Shown here: positions 1 through 7,305 of the stretch, in pieces
Layout: each line of letters opens with the position of its first letter
Numbering within the stretch: the first letter of the stretch is position 1
Assembly (NCBI GenBank): GCA_002336855.1
Contig: DDEV01000044.1
Span: 299 to 18,126 of the forward strand
Length of the DNA: 17,828 bases
DNA from: Leucobacter sp. UBA1945
GTDB taxonomy: Bacteria > Actinomycetota > Actinomycetes > Actinomycetales > Microbacteriaceae
Direction of reading: 5' to 3'
Position numbers and translations under genes: made by a program
Notes under the pieces: model-generated
Told to the model about the DNA's origin: nothing
Seen by the model: the letters and a program-made list of their open reading frames with translations, nothing else
Database searches by the model: none

Positions 1-1236
1 CGAGCGACCGATCTGCTCGGCAGCCGAGTCGACTATGTGGTGAAGTTCAACGGTGGCAACAACGCCGGCCACACGGTGGTGATTGGCGACGAGAAGTACG
101 CGCTGCACCTGCTGCCCTCTGGCATTCTCACCCCGGGTGTCACCCCGATCATCGCGAACGGCGTCGTCGTCGACCTGGCCGTGCTGAAGCAAGAGCTCGA
201 CGCACTGAATGCGCGAGGCGTCGACACCTCCAAGCTCAAGGTCAGTGCGAACGCGCACGTCATCACGGCCTACCACCGCACGCTCGACAAGGTCACCGAG
301 CGTTTTCTCGGCAAGCGCCAGATCGGCACGACGGGGCGCGGGATCGGCCCGGCCTATGCCGACAAGATCAACCGCGTGGGCATTCGCATTCAAGATATCT
401 TCGACGAGAGTATTCTGCGCCAGAAGGTCGAGGCTGCCCTCGACTTCAAGAACCAGGTGCTTGTGAAGATCTACAACCGTCGCGCGATCGGCGTCGACGA
501 GGTCGTCGACGAGCTGCTCAGCTTCCGCGAGCTGCTCGAACCCATGGTGTGCGACACGAGCCTCATGCTGCACGAGGCGATCGAGAGCGACAAGACCGTG
601 CTGTTCGAGGCGGGTCAGGCAACCATGCTCGACATCGACCACGGCACCTACCCGTTCGTGACCTCATCGAACGCGACCGCTGGCGGCGCCTCGACCGGCA
701 GCGGGCTGCCCCCGCACAAGATCGACCGCGTCATCGCCGTCATCAAGGCCTACACAACCCGCGTAGGTGCCGGCCCGTTTCCGACAGAGCTGTTCGATGA
801 GATGGGCGAGCATCTGGCAAAGGTCGGCCACGAGTACGGCACCACGACCGGGCGCCTGCGCCGCTGCGGATGGTACGACGCCCCGATGGCCCGCTACGCG
901 GCGCGCATCAACGGCGTGACCGACTTCGTGCTCACGAAGCTCGACGTGCTCTCGGGTCTCGAGACGATTCCCGTCTGCGTTGCCTACGATGTGAACGGCG
1001 TGCGTCACGATGAGATGCCCGTCAACCAGAGCGACTTTCACCACGCGACGCCGATCTACGAAGAGTTCGCGGGTTGGAGCGAAGACATCTCGGGCGCTCG
1101 CCGTTTCGAAGATCTGCCCGAGAACGCGCAGAAGTACATTCTCGCGCTCGAGAAGATGAGCGGATCACGCATGTCGGCGATCGGGGTCGGCCCCGAGCGC
1201 GAACAGGTCGTCGTGCGCCACGATCTGCTCGACTAA
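1..1236 (+). CDS. purA: Adenylosuccinate synthetase, 5'-truncated by the window edge
   Basis: PurA joins IMP and L-aspartate using GTP, the first committed step from IMP to AMP, in the cytoplasm. The frame is open from base 1, which reads RATDLLGSRVDYVVKFNGG. The 411 visible residues lack only about 17 N-terminal ones, the part holding the GDEGKGK phosphate loop and catalytic Asp. Visible family signatures are NNAGHT (IMP-site His, near base 58), GTTGRGIGPAYADK (328-369), FEAGQATMLDIDHGTYPF with SSNATAGG (607-687), VGAGPFPTEL (765-794), TTGRLRRCGWYD (844-879) and the guanine-binding LTKLDVL (931-951). The C-terminus at HDLLD and the overall length fit the ~428-aa family. The chorismate mutase start lies 20 nt after the stop, so the two are probably cotranscribed. 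No frameshift or missing visible motif was found. The promoter is outside the window. Confidence 0.97.
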   Translation, partial: RATDLLGSRVDYVVKFNGGNNAGHTVVIGDEKYALHLLPSGILTPGVTPIIANGVVVDLAVLKQELDALNARGVDTSKLKVSANAHVITAYHRTLDKVTERFLGKRQIGTTGRGIGPAYADKINRVGIRIQDIFDESILRQKVEAALDFKNQVLVKIYNRRAIGVDEVVDELLSFRELLEPMVCDTSLMLHEAIESDKTVLFEAGQATMLDIDHGTYPFVTSSNATAGGASTGSGLPPHKIDRVIAVIKAYTTRVGAGPFPTELFDEMGEHLAKVGHEYGTTTGRLRRCGWYDAPMARYAARINGVTDFVLTKLDVLSGLETIPVCVAYDVNGVRHDEMPVNQSDFHHATPIYEEFAGWSEDISGARRFEDLPENAQKYILALEKMSGSRMSAIGVGPEREQVVVRHDLLD

Positions 1237-1256
1237 ACGAGGATCGGAGAAGCACT

Positions 1257-1565
1257 GTGAGCGATCGATCGCCCGAGGCTACGCTGCTCGCGCTCCGCGG
1301 CAGCATCGACAACATCGATGCCGCGCTCATTCACATGCTCGCCGAGCGGTTTCGTTGCACGCAGCAGGTCGGCGAACTGAAGGCCGAGCACGGCATGCCC
1401 GCGAGCGACCCCGACCGCGAGGTGCGGCAGATCGCGCGACTGCGCTCGCTCGCTGAAGACGCTCACCTCGACCCCGAGTTTGCCGAAAAGTGGTTCAACT
1501 TCGTTGTCGCCGAGGTGATTCATCACCACAAGACCATTGCCGAGGGTTCGACGCCTTCGGAGTAG
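1257..1565 (+). CDS. Monofunctional chorismate mutase, AroQ type (high-GC Gram-positive class)
   Basis: This 102-aa all-helical protein should convert chorismate to prephenate for phenylalanine and tyrosine synthesis. The GTG start at 1257 was chosen because GGAGAAG (1246-1252) sits 4 nt before it, and because upstream extension runs into purA. The order of residues follows the AroQ fold: LLALRGSIDNIDAALI (first-helix Arg), LAERFRCTQQVGELKAEH (Arg and Lys of the active site), then DPDREVRQIARL (Asp/Arg/Glu group), and a last helix WFNFVVAEVIHHHKTIAE. By eye, the Gln that completes the site in the E. coli enzyme aligns with the HHHK stretch, so that contact may differ; related high-GC enzymes appear similar. 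There is no signal peptide and no fused dehydratase or dehydrogenase domain, so it is cytoplasmic and monofunctional. A weak stem (1540-1560) overlaps its 3' end. Confidence 0.9.
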   Translation: MSDRSPEATLLALRGSIDNIDAALIHMLAERFRCTQQVGELKAEHGMPASDPDREVRQIARLRSLAEDAHLDPEFAEKWFNFVVAEVIHHHKTIAEGSTPSE

Positions 1566-1582
1566 TTAGGGCAGCCGCCTCT

Positions 1583-1668
1583 CAACGGAAATCACGGAAA
1601 ACAACCGAAATCACGGATGGGTTCTCGAGATTGATCCACGATTTGCGTTGATCTCGTAGTTTCCGTTG
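1583..1668. repeat. 16-bp direct repeat plus inverted copy of its core
   Basis: A 16-mer CAACGGAAATCACGGA (1583-1598) recurs 19 bp later as CAACCGAAATCACGGA (1602-1617), with one mismatch. Its first nine bases recur in inverted orientation as TTTCCGTTG (1660-1668). Inside lies a second inverted pair, CGAGAT (1626-1631) and ATCTCG (1651-1656). The spacing suggests iterated binding sites or alternative RNA stems, since the right arm can pair with either left arm. No regulator can be named. Confidence 0.6.
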
Positions 1669-1875
1669 CGGGTCTTGCGCTGCGCGCGGTAGCTCGTCGC
1701 TCTGCTGTGGTCGACGTCATCTGTAATACGACTTCGACTGTTCGAGAATTTTGCTTTATGCTGTCTGCTGGGGAAGATACCCGCGTGTATTTGGGGAGCT
1801 TGGGGAAGCTTAATTCACGCGCGTAGGGTCGTCAGCTAGGCGTACTTTGGTGTGCCTTGCGAAGTAACCATCATT

Positions 1876-1882
1876 AAGGGGG
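1876..1882 (+). promoter_or_regulatory. Ribosome binding site deciding the start of the DUF5979 protein
   Basis: AAGGGGG lies 5 nt before ATG at 1888. The frame also allows a GTG at 1852, which would add 12 residues including an unpaired Cys before the signal peptide. The strong purine run and clean Sec signal from 1888 favour the later start. Confidence 0.7.
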
Positions 1883-1887
1883 ATGGC

Positions 1888-4800
1888 ATGCTTCTGGCGC
1901 GCCAAAATTCATCGCGCGAAAAAGGCCCCAAGGGCCTGCTCGCCAAACTGATCTCGGGAATCGCGGTCATCGCGATGAGCGTCGGCCTGGTGGCTGTCGG
2001 CTCGGCGACCGCAGCAAATGCGGCGCCGGGTGACCAGAACTCTGCCGTGGTCGTGAGCGAGATCAAGCTGCTCGACTCAGATGGCAACGAGCTGACCGAG
2101 CAGATCGTGGTCGGTGATCAGTTCACTATTGCAGGCACCTGGGACGCCACGATGGCCGATCCGCAGCCGGGTGAGACCTTTGTGATCGGGCTGCCGAGCG
2201 AGTTCGAGTTTGTGCTCGGAGGTCCGCCGATCGAGTTAAAGGGAACAGATCCCGTGACCGGCGAGCCTGAGGTTTGGGCCACGTGTATGCCCGATGCGGG
2301 CACCGGCGATCTGACCTGCACGTTCGCAGACATCGTCGGCGAACGAACCGACGTGCACGGCACTTTCAAGTTTGACGTCGAAGCAGCTGGCCCGACGAAC
2401 GAAACTGAGGTCGAATTCGACCTCAACGGCACTCCAGGTGCTGTGGAACTTCCCGGTGGTGGTGGCATCGATGATGGCATCGATCTGCCCGATTCGGTGA
2501 GCAAGTCCGGCGTGATGAACTCCAACAACTGGTCGATGACTTGGACGATCGATGTTCCTGGCGCCTCACTGGTCGCCGCTGGTGGCAACGTTGCTCATAT
2601 TGCCGACACTCTCGGGGCCGGGCACGTGCTCTGCGATCCGATTGGTTTGAAGGTGCAGACCGTGCGTGGCGACACCGTCGTCGATGTGACCAGCCTTGCA
2701 GCGATCACCTCGGGCGAGCCTGGCGATAGCGCCTTTGGCTTCGACTTGAACGCGCCGACCGGGGGCTTCGACTCCGGCGTGACCTACCGCATTCAGTACC
2801 AAACCTGCACCCCTGATGGTCAGATCGACCCCGCAGGCACTGAGTACAGCAACTCGGCACAGATCGAAGGCTGGGGCGACGCCGGTGTCGGTGTCGGCAC
2901 GGTGACCAATGGAGGCTGGCAGCAGAACATTGGGAAGTCAGGCTCGGTGCTCGGTGGCGCCGATCGTAACGGCAAGATTGCTTGGACAGTCACCGTGCCG
3001 GGCAGAGAGCTCGTCGGTAAAGACGGCTTCAACTTCACCGAGGCTCTCGGAGCCGGTCACCGAGTCGGTGCTGACACGCTCAGCGGCATTCGGATCGTTG
3101 AACAGTACGGACCAAACCCCGGCAATGCCGCGGGTATGAGGCAAGAGGTCACCGGAGAGCTCGATCGTATTGAGAACTCGTCGTCGCCCAGTTCATTTGA
3201 CCTCGACTTTGAGATCAAGGCGGGTTCGAACTTCGAGTTCAAGGATTCCGACTGGCGCTACATCATCTACTACAACACCTATGTCGATGGCAACGATCTG
3301 CCTGAGGGCGGAACTGTGTACACGAACTCGGTTTCGGTCGATGGCAAGGTCGCAACGGGCACCGGAAAGGTACCAGATCGCAAGTACGACAAAACGGGCC
3401 AGCTGAACAACACTGCGAAGACGCTCGACGGCGTCGAGCACTCGGCCTACACCACCCTCGACTGGACCGTCACCATTCCTGGTGAAAGGATCGACGGGCT
3501 TAGCCAGATCGAGCTCAAGGATGTCATCGGTGCAACCCACGAGGTATGCGTCGCCGGCGACCCGACCACGGGTCTGGAAGCGCGACTTGGATTGAGCGTG
3601 ACAGTGCGTGATCAGATCGCGAACGGCGGCATGTCGCCCAACCCGAGCGACCTCACCTCGCTGACGGCCGCCGCGGTTGACGGCCAGGAGCTGACGCTCA
3701 CGATCACGCAGCCAGCCGGCCAGACTTTTAGTCGCGACTACCAATACATCGTGAAATACACCACCTGCACCGCGAGTGGTGGAGTCGACCCTAGGAACAC
3801 TGAGTACACGAACCGAATTCAGGGCAGCGGCATTGACCGCTCCGGCCGAGTGGTGATGAACTACAGTGGTTCGGGTACCGGCACCGGCGTCGCCAAGGGA
3901 TCGGTCGCGGTATCGAAGACAGTGACCGGCAACGGCGCGTCGTTGGTTCCGGCAAGTACCAACTTCACCGTGCACGTGAAGGAGATCTTCGGTGGCGCAA
4001 CGCAGTTGGAATACGACCTGCAGGTTCCGGCCGATGGTAGCCCGGTAAGCGGTTTCAACAACCGTGGTACCGGCTGGACTTTCGAGCTCTCAGAGCCGAC
4101 GTTCCCCAGCGTGCCTGGAGTGGTATTCGGCGCTCCCGCTTTCACTGCTGGCCCTGGCGTGACCGTGAACGGAGATGGCAGCGTCGCGACTGTGACGATC
4201 ACTCCTCAGACAAACATCGCAGTTGACCTGACGAACACTGCACAGCTCGGACAGATGACCGTGACGAAGCAGCTGCAGGGTGCGGCGGCCGGTCTGGTTG
4301 ACCCTGACAAGGATTACAGCTTCACCGCTGCGATCAACGTCTCGGGTCTGGCAGGCGTGCCCGCTCAGCCCGACCGTACCTTCACGCTGAAGGCCGGCGC
4401 GAGCACCACCCTCGCGAACCTGCCCGTCGGTGCGGTGGTGACGATCACCGAGGCGAGGCCCGCAGACGACGATCAGCTCACGTGGGCAACCCCCGTGGTT
4501 ACCCCGAACCCGGTGACCATCACCGCAGCCCACGTGTCTACCCCGGCCACGGTAACGGTGAGCAACTCCGTTTCGCGCACAGTCGGCACCTTCTCGGTGT
4601 CGAAGCTCGTGACCGGTGCAGAGGCTGGCAATCCCGCTATTCCGGCCTCCGTGACGGTCACCGCTACCTGGCAGCAGGAGGGTGAGAGCACACCAACCTC
4701 GAAGGTGCTCACACTGCCTACCGACGGCTCGCCTGTTGCGTTCGGCGAGCAGCTGCTCATCGGTACCCAGGTGACGCTCGTTGAGACGCCGCTCGTAGAC

Positions 4801-6123
4801 GGATCAAGCATCGCGTGGGGCGTTCCTGCTTGGAGCGGTACTGGCGTTGCGCAGGGCGAGAACAACACTGCAATCGTGACCATTGGTCGTGACGCAGCGG
4901 CGAGCGTGACCTTGACGAACCACGCGGCGACCTCGACGGCTGGCCTCAGCCTGATCAAGGTGCTCAGCGGTGAGGCAGTCGGCGATGTTCCTGCAGATGC
5001 CGAGTTCCCTGTCACTGTGGCCTGGACCGACACCAACGACGAGGCGCAGTCGCGAGAGCTCATGATCAACGCGAACACGCCGACCCCGTTGGGCGTCGAG
5101 CTACCGGCTGGCACCGTGGTAACGATCGCCGAGGGTACGCGTCCGGCTATCGACACGGTGGTGTGGGGGCCCATTGCGATCAGCGGCGAGAATATCACCG
5201 ACAATGGCGATGGATCGGCTGAGCTGGTGATCTCCGACCAACAGGGTGATGTCACCCTCGTCTCGGTCAACAACGAGGCCACTTGGGCCCCGGGTACGTT
5301 CTCGCTCGCGAAGCAGGTCGAGGGTGTGCTGCTCGATGACGAAGAGGTTCCTGCAACCTTTGATGTCATCGCCACCTGGTTCGAGGCCGGAGACGAAGGG
5401 CTCATCGAGCGCACCGAGACGATCACCGTGCCGAACGACGGAACTCCCGTCGACTTCGGGCGCGATCTGCCTGCGTTCACCGAGATTACCCTCTCTGAGA
5501 TTGTGCCTGACGCAACCGATCGCTTCACCTGGGCGACTCCGACCTGGATTGGCGACGAGTATCTCGTCGTGAATGAGGACGGCACCGCCACCATCACGAT
5601 TCAGCCGGCGGGCGACCACGAGCTGGGTCTCACCAACACGGCTGAGGCGATCCTGGGCAGCCTGGAGCTGACCAAGACCGTGAGTGGCAGTGGTGCAGGC
5701 GTGGTGTCGAAGAACACCCAGTTCAAGGTGACCGCAGAGTGGGTCGACCTGCTCGGCGAGAAGCAGACTCGTGAGCTCGAGGTTTCGCCTGCGAAACCGC
5801 TCGTGATCGAAGGTCTGCCCTACGGCACCGAGGTCACCCTCACTGAGGCCAGCGCCACGAACCCCAGCGGTGCTCGCTGGGTTGCGGCAACGTGGGCATC
5901 GGACGACGAGCGCGTCGAGCTCGGCGTCGATGGGCGTACGGCGACCCTTGTGGTGACCGGAGATAACGAGACTCCAATCAGCCTCGCGCTCGACAACAAG
6001 TATGACGAGGTCAAGCTCGTCAACACTGGTGGCCAGTCGCTGCTCGGCCTCGCACTGCTCGGCGGCCTCGGTCTGCTCGGCGGTGGGTTGCTGTTGCTGC
6101 GCAGGCGTGCAGCCAAGGCATAA
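1888..6123 (+). CDS. Sortase-anchored surface protein with three ~150-aa units and six DUF5979/CnaB-like repeats
   Basis: A 1411-aa exported protein, presumably a wall-anchored adhesin or fimbria-like rod. Residues 1-43 form a Sec signal: a basic start with RQNSSREKGPKG, a hydrophobic core LISGIAVIAMSVGLVAVG, and likely cleavage after ATAANAA. Residues ~46-190 look like an Ig-like adhesin domain with one Cys pair, followed by a Gly linker (LPGGGG). Residues ~203-650 hold three similar units with W-T-x-T-x-P-G, G-A-x-H and Y-x-N motifs. Residues ~672-1372 hold six DUF5979 units, each opening with x-K-x-V/L-x-G, with an internal T-I/L-x-E and closing near x-L-T-N-x-A. The C-terminus has LVNTG (1377-1381), a Leu/Gly-rich membrane segment and RRRAAKA. 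It is monocistronic: a long repeat-bearing leader precedes it and a hairpin terminator follows. Its ligand is unknown. Confidence 0.88.
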   Translation: MLLARQNSSREKGPKGLLAKLISGIAVIAMSVGLVAVGSATAANAAPGDQNSAVVVSEIKLLDSDGNELTEQIVVGDQFTIAGTWDATMADPQPGETFVIGLPSEFEFVLGGPPIELKGTDPVTGEPEVWATCMPDAGTGDLTCTFADIVGERTDVHGTFKFDVEAAGPTNETEVEFDLNGTPGAVELPGGGGIDDGIDLPDSVSKSGVMNSNNWSMTWTIDVPGASLVAAGGNVAHIADTLGAGHVLCDPIGLKVQTVRGDTVVDVTSLAAITSGEPGDSAFGFDLNAPTGGFDSGVTYRIQYQTCTPDGQIDPAGTEYSNSAQIEGWGDAGVGVGTVTNGGWQQNIGKSGSVLGGADRNGKIAWTVTVPGRELVGKDGFNFTEALGAGHRVGADTLSGIRIVEQYGPNPGNAAGMRQEVTGELDRIENSSSPSSFDLDFEIKAGSNFEFKDSDWRYIIYYNTYVDGNDLPEGGTVYTNSVSVDGKVATGTGKVPDRKYDKTGQLNNTAKTLDGVEHSAYTTLDWTVTIPGERIDGLSQIELKDVIGATHEVCVAGDPTTGLEARLGLSVTVRDQIANGGMSPNPSDLTSLTAAAVDGQELTLTITQPAGQTFSRDYQYIVKYTTCTASGGVDPRNTEYTNRIQGSGIDRSGRVVMNYSGSGTGTGVAKGSVAVSKTVTGNGASLVPASTNFTVHVKEIFGGATQLEYDLQVPADGSPVSGFNNRGTGWTFELSEPTFPSVPGVVFGAPAFTAGPGVTVNGDGSVATVTITPQTNIAVDLTNTAQLGQMTVTKQLQGAAAGLVDPDKDYSFTAAINVSGLAGVPAQPDRTFTLKAGASTTLANLPVGAVVTITEARPADDDQLTWATPVVTPNPVTITAAHVSTPATVTVSNSVSRTVGTFSVSKLVTGAEAGNPAIPASVTVTATWQQEGESTPTSKVLTLPTDGSPVAFGEQLLIGTQVTLVETPLVDGSSIAWGVPAWSGTGVAQGENNTAIVTIGRDAAASVTLTNHAATSTAGLSLIKVLSGEAVGDVPADAEFPVTVAWTDTNDEAQSRELMINANTPTPLGVELPAGTVVTIAEGTRPAIDTVVWGPIAISGENITDNGDGSAELVISDQQGDVTLVSVNNEATWAPGTFSLAKQVEGVLLDDEEVPATFDVIATWFEAGDEGLIERTETITVPNDGTPVDFGRDLPAFTEITLSEIVPDATDRFTWATPTWIGDEYLVVNEDGTATITIQPAGDHELGLTNTAEAILGSLELTKTVSGSGAGVVSKNTQFKVTAEWVDLLGEKQTRELEVSPAKPLVIEGLPYGTEVTLTEASATNPSGARWVAATWASDDERVELGVDGRTATLVVTGDNETPISLALDNKYDEVKLVNTGGQSLLGLALLGGLGLLGGGLLLLRRRAAKA
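2494..3870 (+). repeat. Three tandem ~150-residue beta-sandwich units
   Basis: Unit Lys codons lie at 2503 (VSKSG), 2935 (IGKSG) and 3391 (YDKTG), giving periods of 144 and 152 residues. Each unit carries W-T-(I/V)-x-(V/I)-P-G, then a D/E-bearing strand ending LGAGH, LGAGH or IGATH, and ends with an Asn at 2851 (YSNSA), 3325 (YTNSV) or 3811 (YTNRI). Units one and three hold a Cys pair (2632/2806 and 3547/3766); unit two has neither. The pattern resembles Gram-positive adhesin domains with Lys-Asp/Glu-Asn crosslinks, but I cannot name a specific family. Confidence 0.75.
3895..6000 (+). repeat. Six tandem DUF5979 / CnaB-like repeats of ~117 residues
   Basis: First-strand Lys codons fall at 3916, 4267, 4603, 4957, 5311 and 5674, periods of 351, 336, 354, 354 and 363 nt. 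Each repeat has a mid-domain Glu in the T-x-x-E setting (for example FELSEP, VTITEA, VTLVET, VTIAEG, ITLSEI, VTLTEA). Each ends with an Asn at 4234, 4564, 4918, 5269 or 5272, 5635 and 5995. The units are clearly homologous but well diverged, so this is not a recent expansion. Confidence 0.82.
6016..6120 (+). other. C-terminal cell-wall sorting signal with LVNTG
   Basis: The tail reads LVNTGG, then a Leu/Gly-rich hydrophobic stretch (LLGLALLGGLGLLGGG) and RRRAAKA. This is the normal sortase-substrate layout, except that the second position is Val, not the Pro of LPxTG. The same variant closes the 3236-aa protein in this window. Confidence 0.8.
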
Positions 6124-6146
6124 CGCCACGGCCTAGCCGCAAACGC

Positions 6147-6195
6147 GAGAGGCGCACCTAACGAGCTCAGCTCGGAGGGTGCGCCTCTTTCGTCT
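6147..6195 (+). terminator. Hairpin terminator after the DUF5979 surface gene, possibly bidirectional
   Basis: AGAGGCGCACC (6148-6158) pairs perfectly with GGTGCGCCTCT (6178-6188). A second stem CGAGC/GCTCG (6162-6166 and 6170-6174) is nested inside. The short T-rich run TTTCGTCT follows. The opposing gene ends at 6217, so the hairpin may serve both convergent transcripts. Little else occupies the 93 nt between the genes. Confidence 0.85.
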
Positions 6196-6216
6196 ATCGA
6201 GAGATGGCCGAGACAG

Positions 6217-7179
6217 TTAGCGCGAGGATCGCGCCAGCTCGATCGCCGCAATCACCCGCTCGCGCAGCGCATTGCCGCGCGCCGCAAACCCCCGCTGCAA
6301 CTCGGCATACTCGCGCTTGCCCGCGGGTGTCTCGATCTCGACCGCAACAAGCCGCGTTCCATCTGCACCAAAATAGGCGCTCACATCGTACGGTGAGGCC
6401 CGCATATCGACCTCGCGAATGTCTCGGGCAAGCTCGAACGCGTCGAGCAGCACATCGCCAGGCACAATCGGGCCGAGCTTCACGGCCCACTTGTAGACAT
6501 CCATGCCGGCGTGCAGGCAACCCGACTGCTCAAAATCGGGCTGATTCTCGCGGGTCGGGCGAAGCGCGTTCAGCGGTGCGGCGGGTTCGGTGAAGAAACG
6601 GTACGCGTCAAAGTGCGTGCAGATGATCGGGTTCGACTCGACTACGAGGTCGGTCGCCTCGTGCCCGATGCGCAGCGGCAGGCCAACGTGCCTGAGCTGC
6701 TCAGGGGTGAGGCGATAGACCATCGCCCACTCGTGCAGGCCGAAACAGCCGAAGCGCGGGGTGCGCTCGAGCGTCGCCCGCAGCAGCGTGTCGACGTACG
6801 TCACGGTTGCGCCGCGCTTCTCGAAGAACGCGTCAAGGTCAACGGTGATGTCGGCGCCCACTGCGGCGTAGTGGCGCCAGGCCTGGCGATCCTCGCTACC
6901 GTCTTCGAGCAAAACCCCGGCACCCGGGTGCCAGCGACGCAACTCTGCCGGTTTTACCGAATAGTAGGTCCAGAGAAAATCTTCGACGGGGTGACGCTCG
7001 CCGCGCGACCGCCGAGCGAGGTGAGCGGCCGTGAGCGCATCGACCCGGGCCTGATGTGCGCGCTCGAGGCGTCGCCACTCAGTGTGGCTCAGCCTGGGCT
7101 TCGTGGGGTCGATCCTTGTCACGCAATCAAGGGTAGTCGAGGCCGCTTCTGCACCCTCACCGAAATAATCTTCACCCAT
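6217..7179 (-). CDS. Conserved actinobacterial protein, usually labelled 3-methyladenine DNA glycosylase
   Basis: A 320-aa soluble protein without signal peptide or membrane segment. ATG at 7179 was chosen because GAGGGGG lies 5 nt upstream on the minus strand, with AAGGAG just beyond; a longer frame to 7380 would run through the divergent control region. It matches a family I recognise from actinobacterial genomes by HPVEDFLWTYY, RRWHPGAG, CFGLHEWAMVYR (from residue 145), HFDAYRFF (from 189), PTRENQ, CLHAGMDVYKW (from 221) and ELARDIREVDMRASPYD. The family is commonly annotated as 3-methyladenine DNA glycosylase. I see no helix-hairpin-helix or other classic glycosylase signature, so the activity is doubtful. 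The conserved Cys, His, Glu and Asp residues would suit a metal or catalytic site. It is convergent with the DUF5979 gene and divergent from the 3236-aa protein gene. Confidence 0.8.
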   Translation of the reverse strand: MGEDYFGEGAEAASTTLDCVTRIDPTKPRLSHTEWRRLERAHQARVDALTAAHLARRSRGERHPVEDFLWTYYSVKPAELRRWHPGAGVLLEDGSEDRQAWRHYAAVGADITVDLDAFFEKRGATVTYVDTLLRATLERTPRFGCFGLHEWAMVYRLTPEQLRHVGLPLRIGHEATDLVVESNPIICTHFDAYRFFTEPAAPLNALRPTRENQPDFEQSGCLHAGMDVYKWAVKLGPIVPGDVLLDAFELARDIREVDMRASPYDVSAYFGADGTRLVAVEIETPAGKREYAELQRGFAARGNALRERVIAAIELARSSR

Positions 7180-7184
7180 AATTA

Positions 7185-7199
7185 CCCCCTCTGCTCCTT
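7185..7199 (-). promoter_or_regulatory. Ribosome binding region of the minus-strand gene
   Basis: On the minus strand AAGGAG (7194-7199) and GAGGGGG (7185-7191) precede ATG at 7179. The nearer run has 5-nt spacing and fixes the start; an internal GTG near 7125 has no comparable site. Confidence 0.65.
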
Positions 7200-7234
7200 G
7201 GATGGAATATCGCGCGGAGGGTACGTTTAAATAC

Positions 7235-7255
7235 GAACCGCCTCCAGTGCGGTTC
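7235..7255. promoter_or_regulatory. 7-bp hairpin in the divergent intergenic region
   Basis: GAACCGC (7235-7241) and GCGGTTC (7249-7255) pair perfectly around a 7-nt loop, followed by a pyrimidine run (TCTCTCT). It sits between the two divergent genes and just upstream of a larger hairpin. A weak plus-strand promoter candidate lies before it: TTGGAT (7198-7203), 18 nt, TACGTT (7222-7227). Confidence 0.55.
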
Positions 7256-7264
7256 TCTCTAGTG

Positions 7265-7305
7265 CTCGTTGCGTTCCGATACCGGGGGGTTCGGAACGCA
7301 ACGAG
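7265..7305. promoter_or_regulatory. Perfect 15-bp inverted repeat in the leader of the 3236-aa protein gene
   Basis: CTCGTTGCGTTCCGA (7265-7279) is the exact complement of 7291-7305. Inside, ACC (7281-7283) can pair with GGT (7288-7290) around GGGG, giving up to 18 pairs with one bulged T. CTTCTTCTTAG follows at 7309-7319, and the GTG start is at 7338. No plus-strand gene lies just upstream that needs terminating, so an attenuator, mRNA-stabilising stem or operator is more likely than an ordinary terminator. Confidence 0.7.

Larger units (their letters stand above)
1566..1887. other. 322-nt non-coding region upstream of the DUF5979 surface protein
   Basis: No convincing gene was seen. The left part holds two near-identical 16-mers and an inverted copy of their core (separate entry). 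The right part holds three TGGGGA(A)G iterations at 1769-1776, 1792-1798 and 1801-1808. Candidate minus-10 boxes are TATGCT (1757-1762) and TAGGGT (1824-1829, with TTGGGG 18 nt upstream at 1800-1805). Neither has a good minus-35 match, so the promoter is unassigned. A 7-bp stem with one G-U pair at 1540-1560 could weakly end the purA operon but has no T-run. Confidence 0.6.

Noticed and set aside
664..1044. Minus-strand frame of 126 codons inside purA.
   Set aside because: Fully opposite a well-conserved enzyme, no ribosome site or domain; a shadow frame.
1852..1887. GTG at 1852 as the start of the DUF5979 protein.
   Set aside because: The ATG at 1888 has a much better ribosome site and gives a standard signal peptide; the earlier start would add an unpaired Cys.
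7265..7305. The perfect inverted repeat read as a phase-variation (invertible) element or an insertion-sequence end pair.
   Set aside because: Only 11 nt separate the arms, too little for a promoter or recombinase target between them, and there is no transposase or target duplication nearby.
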